From positions 142,752 to 206,751 of IMG/VR virus record IMGVR_UViG_3300017917_000952: a DNA stretch of 64,000 bases; one strand, given 5' to 3'. The notes beneath the pieces were generated by a model. It worked only from the letters and a program-made list of their open reading frames with translations. It was not told the DNA's origin and searched no databases. This DNA comes from a virus. Shown here one piece after another: positions 1 through 9,084 of this stretch. Positions within the stretch are counted from its first letter, which is position 1, and each line of letters opens with the position of its first letter. Position numbers and translations under genes: made by a program.

Positions 1-3000
1 ATCTATCGATATACTGTTGGCGCACAAACTACTGCTAGTAACTATGCAACAGCCTCCGAAGTGGCTACTCTAAAATCTGGATTTAATAACATCCTAACAA
101 TCTTAGGTGGTAAATCTACCGGATGGACTGACTTGATTGTACCAAACGGCGGTGAACCTAGTCCGTTTACTAGTGTAAAAAATGCCTACGATTTATTATT
201 AGCAAATACCAGTTACATCCAAGGAGAAATTATTGGATTTGTAACTGCAAACTATCCAACACTGGTCTACGATCAGGCAAAATGCGAACGAGATGTAGAG
301 TATATTCTACAGAGCCTTGCGTTTGATTTACTCTACGGAGGAAATCGTCAAAGCATTCAGGCAGGTCTAAGTTATTATTCTAATCTAACAGGCGTAACTG
401 TTATACCAAATGAAACAACAGCAACAATAGATGCATTTACATTTATGAAAGATGTTGCAGTTGATCTTATTCAAGGTAACGCATACACACCAATTCAGAC
501 TAGAGTAAAACCAGTAACAGGATTACCGTTAAGTGATGCATCTGCTGCAACAGAGATTACTAAGATCTTTAGCACAATCACAGATATTATCTTATCTGGT
601 CCTAGTATTGCTGCTCCTCTTGAACCAATTAATTTAACTAGGTCCACTAGTACAACGGTAATCAATGCATTTGATATTATTAAAGCAAACAAGAATTTTA
701 TTGTTGCTGAAATGATTGCATATCTTGATAATACATATAATCCTGGAAGTTTTAACTACGACCAAGAATTGTGCTATCGAGATGTTGGCCTGATTATCGA
801 CGCAGTTAGCCAGGACATTCTATTAGGCGGAAATCAAAAGTCTCTCGAAGCAGGTCTAAGTTATTGGAGCGCCGGATACAATTACGTTTCTGGCCAAGTC
901 TCTACAACAACGGCTGCAATTAACTATGTTCGCGATGTTGCGTTACAGGTAATTGCTAACACTACAGTAACTGGAATAACAAATACAGTTACAAAACAAG
1001 TAATTAATACCTTCTTCCAGTATGGCGGCGACTACATGCCGCAGGAAGCAGTGTCTAGAAACTTTAATATCATTACAGATATTATTGAGAACGGACCTGC
1101 GGTAGCACCTCCTATATATGCAGGCGGTGGTCTGTTTAGCCTAACAGGTCTGAATGGCAGTTCTGTAAAGATCGCACCAAAGGTAACTAGCGTTAACGAA
1201 GTCAGTACTGGTACATATTTGATCGGTTTGAACACAGCAACAATCGGATTTGGAAAAAATGCAACATTGTATTTCGGAGAAACTGCGGTTTATCCGTTAC
1301 AAGATGCACAAGTTTCTGCAAAGAGCTTAGAATACACAGGCAATGCAACTACCTGGGATGAAAGAAAAGTAGATCCTAACGGTTCTATGGGCGGTAGTCT
1401 TGTTGACGGTGGAGTAATTAGTGATCGAAGCCCGATCCAGTCGTTTGTTTACGATGCGTTTACTCAACTTAACCAGGGCGGTGTTGGTATCAAAGTTACT
1501 AACAACGGCTACGCACAGTTAGTTTCTGTGTTTACAATTTTCTGTTCCGTGGGTGTTCAATGCGATAACGGAGGTATTGCTTCTATTACTAACTCTAACT
1601 GTAACTTCGGTGACATATCGTTGCTAGCAAAAGGCTACGGTAAGAGAGAGTTTAGCGGTACAGTATTCAATCCAAAGTTTAGAGCATATCCTTTCAGTCC
1701 TAACGGCCCGGGATTGCCTTACCTTGATCAATTCTATCCAGAGGGTTACTGGCCTAACAATGGCGGTCGTGTTGAAGTGTTTGTCCCAGACACAGCAAAC
1801 AGACCTCACATTGGCCTAGTAATGGAAGTTGAGCCCCCACTAGGCTATCTAAACGAACAAAGTTTACCAGGGTTCTTAAATGCTACACCTAGCACCAGCA
1901 CACTAACAACTGGCACAATCAACCTAACAGGCATCAGTACAACTGATGTGTTTATTGGTAACGAATTAATTGTTAGAGATCAATTTGGTAGACAGTATGA
2001 CGACAACGGCGTCTACTATGTTGCTACCGGTACTGTAGTTACAGATGTTAACTATAATTCAATTAGCCTCAGCAATGCACTAACTAGTGGCGGCGGGGAT
2101 CCGACTAACCCGACATACTTTACACTATATTTCTGCGGAAATAGTTATTACACAGTCCTTACTAGCGCAGTAGCAAACCAACCTTATGCTCCTAATACAA
2201 ACATATTAGCAGCAAACAGTGATCCGTACTATCAAGGCCCACCAACAAGCCAGATTGCGGCTCACGTAACCGCACTTCAACATATGAGAAGTGTTGTTGA
2301 TGCAGTTATTGATAATATACCTGTTACGCCTACCGCAGGAAATACTGCTACGCAGGTTATTACTCCGTCTATCGTTGGCGGCGTACAAGCTCAGGCCTTT
2401 GTTGACTTACACATCGAATACATTATTGATATAGTCAATGCACCTAATTACGCAGCAGCAACCGCAGTGGTTCCGCAAAGTCAAATACTAGAATCTGGTA
2501 CTATACCCAATGGCGCGGGTAGTTGTATAATCTTGATTGAATCAAATATAGAATTTATCGCACAAGAAGTTGCGGCCTATGTTGATTTTTGGTTATCGGG
2601 CGGCATAGGCAGTTACGATAAAACAAAATGTATTAGAGACATTAAACTAATCTTACGACAACTAATTTATGATCTACAAAGTGGCGGAAACTATAATAGC
2701 ATTTACTCTGGTCTAAGTTACTGGAGTCGTCCAGGCACACATCACATTGTTGAACTAGGCGAAGCGGTTGCAAGACCTGAATACTTCCCAGACGGTGCTA
2801 TTATTAATTTCTATCAAAGAAGTTATATCAGTGCCAGCGGATACCTATTTGAATATGTAGGAGCAGGTACTAACTATGGCGCATTACCTCAACGTGGCGT
2901 AGCAGATCCTGTACAGAGTAAAGAAACAGTTCAGTTAAACGCAGGTAAGGTATTCTTTACCAGCACCGACCAGAACGGTGACTTTAGAATTGGTCCAGGA

Positions 3001-3096
3001 TTAGTAATTAGTCAGGCAACGGGTGTTCTAAGCGGTAGAACATTCGTTCAAAGTTTATACGCAAATATGACTCCATTCATATTAGCAATTGAATAA
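1..3096 (+). CDS. Large virion structural protein, 5' end cut by window
   Basis: The frame is open from base 1 to the TAA at 3096, and bases 1-60 read as a continuation of the same protein. The gene therefore enters from the left and the GTG at 61 is not its start. At least 1031 residues are present. Three copies of a motif of the form YDxxxCxRD, then DxxxGGN, then GLSY[YW]S can be seen, near bases 270-380, 760-870 and 2615-2730. The rest is Ser/Thr/Asn/Gly-rich with low charge, as in tail fibre or baseplate-peripheral proteins of cyanophage-type T4-like phages. A short SD-like GAGAGATG precedes the next gene. Function within the virion is inferred only from composition and from the fibre genes that follow. 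Confidence 0.7.
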   Translation: MYRYTVGAQTTASNYATASEVATLKSGFNNILTILGGKSTGWTDLIVPNGGEPSPFTSVKNAYDLLLANTSYIQGEIIGFVTANYPTLVYDQAKCERDVEYILQSLAFDLLYGGNRQSIQAGLSYYSNLTGVTVIPNETTATIDAFTFMKDVAVDLIQGNAYTPIQTRVKPVTGLPLSDASAATEITKIFSTITDIILSGPSIAAPLEPINLTRSTSTTVINAFDIIKANKNFIVAEMIAYLDNTYNPGSFNYDQELCYRDVGLIIDAVSQDILLGGNQKSLEAGLSYWSAGYNYVSGQVSTTTAAINYVRDVALQVIANTTVTGITNTVTKQVINTFFQYGGDYMPQEAVSRNFNIITDIIENGPAVAPPIYAGGGLFSLTGLNGSSVKIAPKVTSVNEVSTGTYLIGLNTATIGFGKNATLYFGETAVYPLQDAQVSAKSLEYTGNATTWDERKVDPNGSMGGSLVDGGVISDRSPIQSFVYDAFTQLNQGGVGIKVTNNGYAQLVSVFTIFCSVGVQCDNGGIASITNSNCNFGDISLLAKGYGKREFSGTVFNPKFRAYPFSPNGPGLPYLDQFYPEGYWPNNGGRVEVFVPDTANRPHIGLVMEVEPPLGYLNEQSLPGFLNATPSTSTLTTGTINLTGISTTDVFIGNELIVRDQFGRQYDDNGVYYVATGTVVTDVNYNSISLSNALTSGGGDPTNPTYFTLYFCGNSYYTVLTSAVANQPYAPNTNILAANSDPYYQGPPTSQIAAHVTALQHMRSVVDAVIDNIPVTPTAGNTATQVITPSIVGGVQAQAFVDLHIEYIIDIVNAPNYAAATAVVPQSQILESGTIPNGAGSCIILIESNIEFIAQEVAAYVDFWLSGGIGSYDKTKCIRDIKLILRQLIYDLQSGGNYNSIYSGLSYWSRPGTHHIVELGEAVARPEYFPDGAIINFYQRSYISASGYLFEYVGAGTNYGALPQRGVADPVQSKETVQLNAGKVFFTSTDQNGDFRIGPGLVISQATGVLSGRTFVQSLYANMTPFILAIE

Positions 3097-3107
3097 AGAG
3101 AGATGAT

Positions 3108-3491
3108 ATGGCACAGTTACCATTAAACAAATTTTTAACAAAGACTGCGGTACTTACAACAAATACCACAGCAACGGTCTATACCAGTCCGATCGGTGTA
3201 ACTTCTATTGTGTTAATGGCACAAGTTTCAAACTTAGATACAAGCACACACTATCTAACTTTCGAACACTTCCGTTATAAAACTGTATTGCCTGATGCTC
3301 AAGGCTTCGGCGGTCAAACAGGAAACACTCCTAGTACATTGATCAAAGACTATGCGATTCCTGCTAATGATGCTGGATCGCCAATCTTTGGAAAATTAAT
3401 TGTTGAAGAATTAGATAGTATACGAGCACACGCCGATACAACAGGAACACTTCAGTTAGTATTAAGCATTCTGCAGACAGCAAATAGTTAA
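3108..3491 (+). CDS. Small tail-associated structural protein (hypothetical)
   Basis: A 127-residue protein, rich in Thr, Leu and Val, with no Cys, membrane segment or catalytic motif that I recognise. It lies 11 bases after the preceding structural gene, with AGAGAGATG in front of the ATG, and is followed 12 bases on by the first fibre gene. Its predicted beta-rich character and position in the fibre operon suggest a virion or fibre-attachment role. This is inference; I do not recognise the family. Confidence 0.6.
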   Translation: MAQLPLNKFLTKTAVLTTNTTATVYTSPIGVTSIVLMAQVSNLDTSTHYLTFEHFRYKTVLPDAQGFGGQTGNTPSTLIKDYAIPANDAGSPIFGKLIVEELDSIRAHADTTGTLQLVLSILQTANS

Positions 3492-3503
3492 TAGGACATA
3501 GCA

Positions 3504-4574
3504 ATGCCAAGTTTATTAAGCGGATCAAAATTAAGAACAGGAGGTAGCGGGGAGTTTATCAAACTTCAAAACGCTATGCCTCAACTTCCGCAAAGTCCTA
3601 CAACTAGTACCGGCTATACTGTAGTAACTAACGATAAATTAGTGACAACATACGCCAGCAGTTTAGGTAATGTTGAGTTTAATGGCGGCCAGATTTATAG
3701 CAATATAAACACTCAGACCTTAACTATAATAGGTACAGGAACAACTGCGGTTGTTATTAAGGCAAACAGTCCAGTATCGAGCACTAGTACCTTACGTGTA
3801 CAAGGTGGTGCAGGAATAGACGGAGACCTATTTGTAGGCGGATACTTTGATGCTAGTACATCTACCTTCCTAACTTTAAAAGTTAATAGTACACTAACTT
3901 CTACTGATCCGTTTACAGGAGCATTCCAAGTAGTTGGAGGTGCTGGTATCGGAGAAAACTTAAACGTCTTTGGCAGATTAGGTGTGTTAAGCACCGCATC
4001 TTTTAGCACAGATGTTATAGTTAACAGAAAGTTAGACGTAGTCAGTACAGCAACATTCGATAGTGATATAAATGTACTAAAAACTACAACGACTAAAAAT
4101 CTTATTTCGTTAAACACCGCAACATTCAACACAGATGTAAACGTTATTAATTCTGTTAATATTACAGGCGAATTAAATGTAACAGGTAACGATGCTGTTA
4201 ATTTAAGTCCGTCTGCTGCCAACGTTAATATACAGCCTTCGATTGGGGGCTCTATTACAATACAACCTAGTGTAGCAGGCACCATGGATAACATGATCAT
4301 CGGCCAGTCTAACGCACAGGATGGATATTTTCAGACTGTAGATGCCGGTGATTTGACCGTAACAAATACTGCATGGGTCGGCGGTAGTGTGTATAGTCAG
4401 GACGGCATTGCCTACTACAATAATTTATTGTACACACCAAAAGTTACAATATCAACAACACCGCCGGCCTCACCTAGACTTGGTGATTTTTGGATTGACC
4501 CGACTTACGGAGTTGAGTGCCAATATATCGATGACGGTGGCAATTTTATTTGGGTACAATTTACAGGATTCTAA
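3504..4574 (+). CDS. Tail fibre protein with GGxGI modules
   Basis: A 356-residue Thr/Ser/Val/Asn-rich protein. Two copies of the module TGA[L/F]xVxGGxGI...L.V[GF]G are visible (around bases 3785-3850 and 3910-3985), followed by a run of degenerate short beta repeats containing ATF[SND][TS]D. The C-terminus has a GDFWIDP...WVQF segment, a Trp-containing motif that recurs in other structural proteins of this phage. Such repeats form trimeric beta-structured shafts in phage fibres. It is the first of five consecutive genes sharing the module and abuts the next gene by 3 bases, so they are probably co-transcribed. Receptor specificity cannot be read from the sequence. Confidence 0.65.
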   Translation: MPSLLSGSKLRTGGSGEFIKLQNAMPQLPQSPTTSTGYTVVTNDKLVTTYASSLGNVEFNGGQIYSNINTQTLTIIGTGTTAVVIKANSPVSSTSTLRVQGGAGIDGDLFVGGYFDASTSTFLTLKVNSTLTSTDPFTGAFQVVGGAGIGENLNVFGRLGVLSTASFSTDVIVNRKLDVVSTATFDSDINVLKTTTTKNLISLNTATFNTDVNVINSVNITGELNVTGNDAVNLSPSAANVNIQPSIGGSITIQPSVAGTMDNMIIGQSNAQDGYFQTVDAGDLTVTNTAWVGGSVYSQDGIAYYNNLLYTPKVTISTTPPASPRLGDFWIDPTYGVECQYIDDGGNFIWVQFTGF

Positions 4575-4577
4575 ACT

Positions 4578-5720
4578 ATGGCATTATTAAACTTTCCTAC
4601 AAGTCCTTCAGTAAATGATACCTATGTTATAGGAAACATAACTTATCAATGGACCGGCAGTGCATGGATACGACTAACCAGTAGCACTAGCTCGCCTATT
4701 ATTATTAACACAATTAGCCAAAGTTTATCAACTGTAACCGGCAGTGTAGTAATTACAGGCGGTCTAGGAGTTGGCGGATCTGTTAATATTGGCTCAACAA
4801 GTACAATTGCCGGCGCTGAAATTATTACAACATCTACATTAGATACCTTTGTTAAACAAACAGTAGTCTACGCAGGAACCGATACGGCAGTCGGCGCAGT
4901 AACTACTTCCGGATTTCAGTATGTAACAATTTGGAACACTAGCACATTACAGACTGTAACAGACAGGGGTAATTCTACAACCAATGCTATACAAGTTTTA
5001 AATCCTTCAAATGCAATAAGCACAGGCTCGGGTGCTCTAGTCATCAACGGTGGTGTAGGCATAGGTCAAGATTTATGGATCGGCGGAACTATTTACAGCG
5101 CCGGTGTTCCTGTTATTACAACTAGTTCTTTAATTAGTGATATTCTTGCAGGACCTGACATTAAGGTCGAATCAACATCATCGTACTTAATTACTGGAAC
5201 AACGTCGATCTTAATCTCTAATACCAGTACACTACAAACTGTAACCACTAGAGGAAACACTACAGATCAGCAGGTAATCTTCTCTAATGCCACAGAATCT
5301 ACGTCTAGCACTACAGGAGCGGTTATAATTAGTGGCGGACTAGGAGTAGCAAAACGCATAAATTCTGAAAGTTTACAGATTGCAGATACAATCATGGATT
5401 CTGCGAAAATTTTGGTAAATACTACAGATACGATAGTAGTCGACTCATACCCGGTAACACAGTATAGGTCGGCAAAATACTTAATTCAGATAACAGAGGG
5501 GACTGGATCTGGGGCAAGTTTTGAAACTATTGAGATTTTATTGTTAGTAGATAATGATCAAACGGTATATGCAACCGAATACGCTGTGTTAACTTCACAT
5601 GGTGACCTTGGAGAATTTGCCGCAGACGTTCAAGGAGATGATATGGTTAGACTGTATTTTACTGCACATTACGCTACTAGCAAAGAGGTAAAGATATTTA
5701 GGACTGGGATGACCGTCTAA
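4578..5720 (+). CDS. Tail fibre protein with GGxGI modules
   Basis: A 380-residue protein. The N-terminus carries a short Y.W.GSAW motif (residues about 20-32), then three GALxIxGGxGI-type modules separated by Ser/Thr-rich spacers. The last 100 or so residues form a distinct domain (YRSAKYLIQI... YATEYAVLTSHG) paralogous to the C-terminal domain of the next gene. It starts 3 bases after the stop of the preceding gene, indicating tight translational coupling in the fibre operon. Inferred role: fibre or fibre-tip subunit. Confidence 0.65.
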   Translation: MALLNFPTSPSVNDTYVIGNITYQWTGSAWIRLTSSTSSPIIINTISQSLSTVTGSVVITGGLGVGGSVNIGSTSTIAGAEIITTSTLDTFVKQTVVYAGTDTAVGAVTTSGFQYVTIWNTSTLQTVTDRGNSTTNAIQVLNPSNAISTGSGALVINGGVGIGQDLWIGGTIYSAGVPVITTSSLISDILAGPDIKVESTSSYLITGTTSILISNTSTLQTVTTRGNTTDQQVIFSNATESTSSTTGAVIISGGLGVAKRINSESLQIADTIMDSAKILVNTTDTIVVDSYPVTQYRSAKYLIQITEGTGSGASFETIEILLLVDNDQTVYATEYAVLTSHGDLGEFAADVQGDDMVRLYFTAHYATSKEVKIFRTGMTV

Positions 5721-5736
5721 TTTAGGAAACACTAAC

Positions 5737-8562
5737 ATGGCAATTACAGCAATAAGTAAAGACTTCGTAGTCAAATCCGGTGCGCTCGTTCAGGGAACGC
5801 AGGCGGTAACATCGTCAACAGGCCAGACGGCAACGCTTCAAGTTAATGGCGGAGTTGCAATTGCCAAGAACTTAATCGTAGGCACAACTGCTTCTATTTG
5901 GGGCGCACAAACAAACTACGGTCCCCTAACAGTTAACGGGCTAACTTCGCTTGCAGGATTAACCGCAGGTACTTCGACATTAACTTCTTTGCAGGTTACT
6001 GGACCAAGTTTATTTCAAGGCCAGACACTATTCACAGGCGCAGTAAACACATTTAGCGGTTCGCTATTCATTACTGGTACAAACATTTTAACTGTTGACA
6101 CAGGTGCAACGAACTTAGGTGGAACCTTAAACGTTGCAGGTGTAACTAGCATTACAAATAATACAGCAGCCGATTCTGCTGGTAATACTGGTGCTCTTGT
6201 AGTAACTGGTGGCATTTTAACACAGAACAATTTAGTTGTCGAAAGTACTGCATACAACACTACAACTAATACCGCAAACGCTTTATATGTAGCAGGCGGT
6301 ATCTATGCAGATGGTGGATTAACTGTTGGCTCAAACGGTCCTGTACTGTTCAAAGGACCAGTTACATTTAGCGGTACATCGACGTATGTATTCTCTACGC
6401 AAACAGTTTATACAGACAACATCTTAAACTTACACGTTCCACCAGGCGGCATTGATAATCAATGGACCTTAGATGACGGTAAAGATATCGGCTTTAGATT
6501 CCACTATTATACAAACAGCACAGATACAAACGCTGCTCTTGTTCTAGCCAACGATAGTAAGTACCTAGAATGGTACGCAGCAGGTGCAGAAGGTACTAGC
6601 ACATTTGCAGGAAGTAGTTACGGTACGTTTAAAACTGGCAATATGATTGCCGGTCGCGGAATGCGAATCGGATCGTTTGCTAGCACTACAGCCAGCGTAG
6701 CAGGTGAAAAACTTACAGTATTTGGCGGCATTTACTCAGATAGTATTGTAACTGCAACAACATTCGTTGGCGCACTATCTGGAACTGCTACATTTGCAAC
6801 TAACATTATTGGCGGCGCAGCAGGCAGTTTACCTTATCAAAGTGCTCCTAATACAACTGCTCTATTACCAATTGGTACAAACGGATACATCTTAACAGTA
6901 TCCGGTGGAAACCCTGCATGGGCGCCAGTTAGTGGGTTAAGTGCTGGTAACGCTACAACTGCAAGTAACCTTGCAGGCGGTCTAGCAGATCAAATTCCTT
7001 ATCAAAGTGCTCCTGGTCAAACAGTATTCAGTAGTGCATTAAGATTTAATGGAACAACATTTACCACTACAAACGTAATTGTTAGCGGTACAGGTAATGC
7101 TACTGGATATAACAACGGTACAGGCGCATTGCAGGTAGCAGGTGGTGCTGCAATTAATAACGACTTGTGGGTTGGCGGCGATATTAACTTACAAGGTAAC
7201 TTGTACTTAAAAGGCGCTGGTCTAGACCAAATCACAGGTAGTACAGGTACATTCGACTTCATAAGCATTGAAGGTACTGGCACAAGTTTAACAGTATTTG
7301 ATGGTGTTAGAATTGGTGGTGTAACAACTGTTACAAACACAACCGCAGTAAGCTCTACTAACACCGGTGCTCTACAAGTTCGTGGCGGCGTAGGTATTGC
7401 TGGCGGATTATTTGTTGGCGGTGCAATTACAGGTTCTTCTGCAACAATTACCGGCAATCAGTCGATTGGTGGTAATTTAACAGTCACTGGTTACGAAACT
7501 ATTAACGGTGGCGCTACAATCAGTGCGCTAACAGTAACTAATGCTGCAACTGTTGGTACAAGTTTAGCAGTTACTGGATTCAGCAGTCTAAATGGCGGTG
7601 CAACAGCCAGCGCATTGACAGTAACTAATGCTGCAACAGTTGGCACAAGCCTAGCAGTAACTGGTTTCTCAAGTCTAAATGGCGGTGCAGTAATTAGTGC
7701 CGCAACAGTCACAAATAACTTAGCAGTTGGTGGCAACGAAACTATCACAGGTTATCTAACAGTTAACGGTGGTGGTACAATTAGCGCTCTAACCGTAACC
7801 AACGCAGTCACAGTTGGTACAAGTTTAGGAGTAACAGGATTTAGTAGCCTAAGTGGTGGTGCAACAATCAGTGCTGCTACAGTTACAAATAATTTAACAG
7901 TGGGCGGCAACGTTGCGGTTACGGGCTACAGTACTGTCGGTCTATTAACTGCAACTGTATTCACTGCAACTAGTGCCAACATTATTGGCAACGAAACTGT
8001 AGGCGGTAACTTACAGGTAACTGGATTATTCACAGCAACTGGCGCATCTACATTCGGTAACACTGTAAGTATTTCCGGTATTACCAGTATTACTAACGCA
8101 ACTGACAGCAATGCTGTAAACAACGGCGCATTAGTAGTCAGCGGCGGCGTTGGTATTGCTAAGAGTCTAGTGGTAGGTGAAGACATTACCGTTGGAACTG
8201 CTACAACTCAAACAGTATTCAACAGTTTCTACAGCAATAACACCTTATACGGTAACTATACCAGTGCTCATATTGTAACTAACAGTTTAATCAGTCTAGA
8301 TACATGGAGTGCAACCGCTTACAGAACTGCAAAATACCTAGTTCAAGTTGTCGATGGTACTAAGATCCACGTACAAGAAATGTTAGTATTCCACGATGGA
8401 ACTACAGTTTACATGACAGAATATGCTGTTGCAACAAGCCAGGGTGAACTAGGAACATTTGACGCTACTCTAAGCGGTGGAACAATAACAGTTAAGTTCC
8501 AAGCAAACTATACACCTACACAGATGACTATCAAAGTAAGTAGGCAGACAATTACATTATAA
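5737..8562 (+). CDS. Large tail fibre protein with repeated modules
   Basis: A 941-residue protein with a Shine-Dalgarno TTTAGGAAAC before its ATG. At least six modules of the type TGALxVxGGxxI...LxVGG are visible, plus a stretch (bases 7450-7930) of about five short repeats containing SALTVTNAATVGTS or GFSSL.GG. Two long blocks (about 6250-6500 and 6964-7290) are closely repeated in the 2520-residue gene downstream (12590-12845 and 10189-10520), evidence of segmental duplication. The C-terminal domain (YRTAKYLVQV... MTEYAVATSQGELG) is a paralogue of the one ending the preceding gene. A rho-independent terminator follows 16 bases after the stop. Confidence 0.7.
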   Translation: MAITAISKDFVVKSGALVQGTQAVTSSTGQTATLQVNGGVAIAKNLIVGTTASIWGAQTNYGPLTVNGLTSLAGLTAGTSTLTSLQVTGPSLFQGQTLFTGAVNTFSGSLFITGTNILTVDTGATNLGGTLNVAGVTSITNNTAADSAGNTGALVVTGGILTQNNLVVESTAYNTTTNTANALYVAGGIYADGGLTVGSNGPVLFKGPVTFSGTSTYVFSTQTVYTDNILNLHVPPGGIDNQWTLDDGKDIGFRFHYYTNSTDTNAALVLANDSKYLEWYAAGAEGTSTFAGSSYGTFKTGNMIAGRGMRIGSFASTTASVAGEKLTVFGGIYSDSIVTATTFVGALSGTATFATNIIGGAAGSLPYQSAPNTTALLPIGTNGYILTVSGGNPAWAPVSGLSAGNATTASNLAGGLADQIPYQSAPGQTVFSSALRFNGTTFTTTNVIVSGTGNATGYNNGTGALQVAGGAAINNDLWVGGDINLQGNLYLKGAGLDQITGSTGTFDFISIEGTGTSLTVFDGVRIGGVTTVTNTTAVSSTNTGALQVRGGVGIAGGLFVGGAITGSSATITGNQSIGGNLTVTGYETINGGATISALTVTNAATVGTSLAVTGFSSLNGGATASALTVTNAATVGTSLAVTGFSSLNGGAVISAATVTNNLAVGGNETITGYLTVNGGGTISALTVTNAVTVGTSLGVTGFSSLSGGATISAATVTNNLTVGGNVAVTGYSTVGLLTATVFTATSANIIGNETVGGNLQVTGLFTATGASTFGNTVSISGITSITNATDSNAVNNGALVVSGGVGIAKSLVVGEDITVGTATTQTVFNSFYSNNTLYGNYTSAHIVTNSLISLDTWSATAYRTAKYLVQVVDGTKIHVQEMLVFHDGTTVYMTEYAVATSQGELGTFDATLSGGTITVKFQANYTPTQMTIKVSRQTITL

Positions 8563-8577
8563 ATGTAACACACTAAA

Positions 8578-8605
8578 AATAGGGCTCATTGAGCCCTATT
8601 TTGTT
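8578..8605 (+). terminator. Rho-independent terminator after first fibre cluster
   Basis: A perfect 10-bp stem (AATAGGGCTC / GAGCCCTATT) with loop ATT is followed by TTGTTTT. It lies 16 bases beyond the stop of the 941-residue fibre gene and before a late promoter, so it separates two transcription units. Confidence 0.85.
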
Positions 8606-8630
8606 TTGTAAATCTGATTTTTCCTTTTTA

Positions 8631-8638
8631 TATAAATA
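8631..8638 (+). promoter_or_regulatory. T4-type late promoter TATAAATA
   Basis: An exact match to the T4 late-promoter octamer TATAAATA, 42 bases before the ATG at 8681. By the T4 spacing transcription would begin near 8644, giving a leader of roughly 37 bases, with a purine-rich GGAAAGG and AAAAGG before the start codon. Confidence 0.75.
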
Positions 8639-8680
8639 ACACTATTATAGCCATTTTGGTGGAAAGGGAAACTAAAAGGC

Positions 8681-9061
8681 ATGCCTATAAACGCCGACTT
8701 TAAAGTCAAGCACGGCCTTGTGGTCAATACCACAGCGACGTTCTTGTCAACAGTAACTTCAACTAGCACTACAACAGGTGGTGTAATTCTATCCGGCGGT
8801 GTTGGCATTGCCAAAGATGTTTACATCGGTGGAACTGTAAACATCCTCAACACTACCTCAGCAACAAATACAACAACTGGCGCACTACAGGTCGTAGGTG
8901 GCGTTGGTATTCAGGGCGATCTTTATGCCCGCAACATTTATATGAACGGTACTTTAGTAGGTACCTTTGGCGGCGGTGGTGGTGGCGGATACCCCTATAT
9001 TGATTTAGGCTATGTTTGGGACACACCAGTAGCAGGATCAGTGGATCTAGGCTCGTTGTAA
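8681..9061 (+). CDS. Short fibre protein with two GGVGI modules
   Basis: A 126-residue protein made of two consecutive modules (GGVILSGGVGIAKDVYIGG and GALQVVGGVGIQGDLYARN), a glycine-rich linker (FGGGGGGGYPY) and a short C-terminal segment WDTPVAGSVDLG. It reads like a stand-alone version of the module repeated in the long fibre genes on either side. It has its own late promoter at 8631. It may be a fibre adaptor or connector, by analogy with its composition only. Confidence 0.6.
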   Translation: MPINADFKVKHGLVVNTTATFLSTVTSTSTTTGGVILSGGVGIAKDVYIGGTVNILNTTSATNTTTGALQVVGGVGIQGDLYARNIYMNGTLVGTFGGGGGGGYPYIDLGYVWDTPVAGSVDLGSL

Positions 9062-9084
9062 ATTAACATGTAAGAGAAACAATA

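Noticed and set aside
61-63. GTG as the start of the first virion protein
   Set aside because: The frame is open and protein-like from base 1, so the true start is outside the window.
3713-4300. 195-codon open frame on the minus strand opposite a fibre gene
   Set aside because: Low-complexity Val/Pro/Thr-rich mirror of a repetitive fibre gene, no SD or promoter; a shadow.
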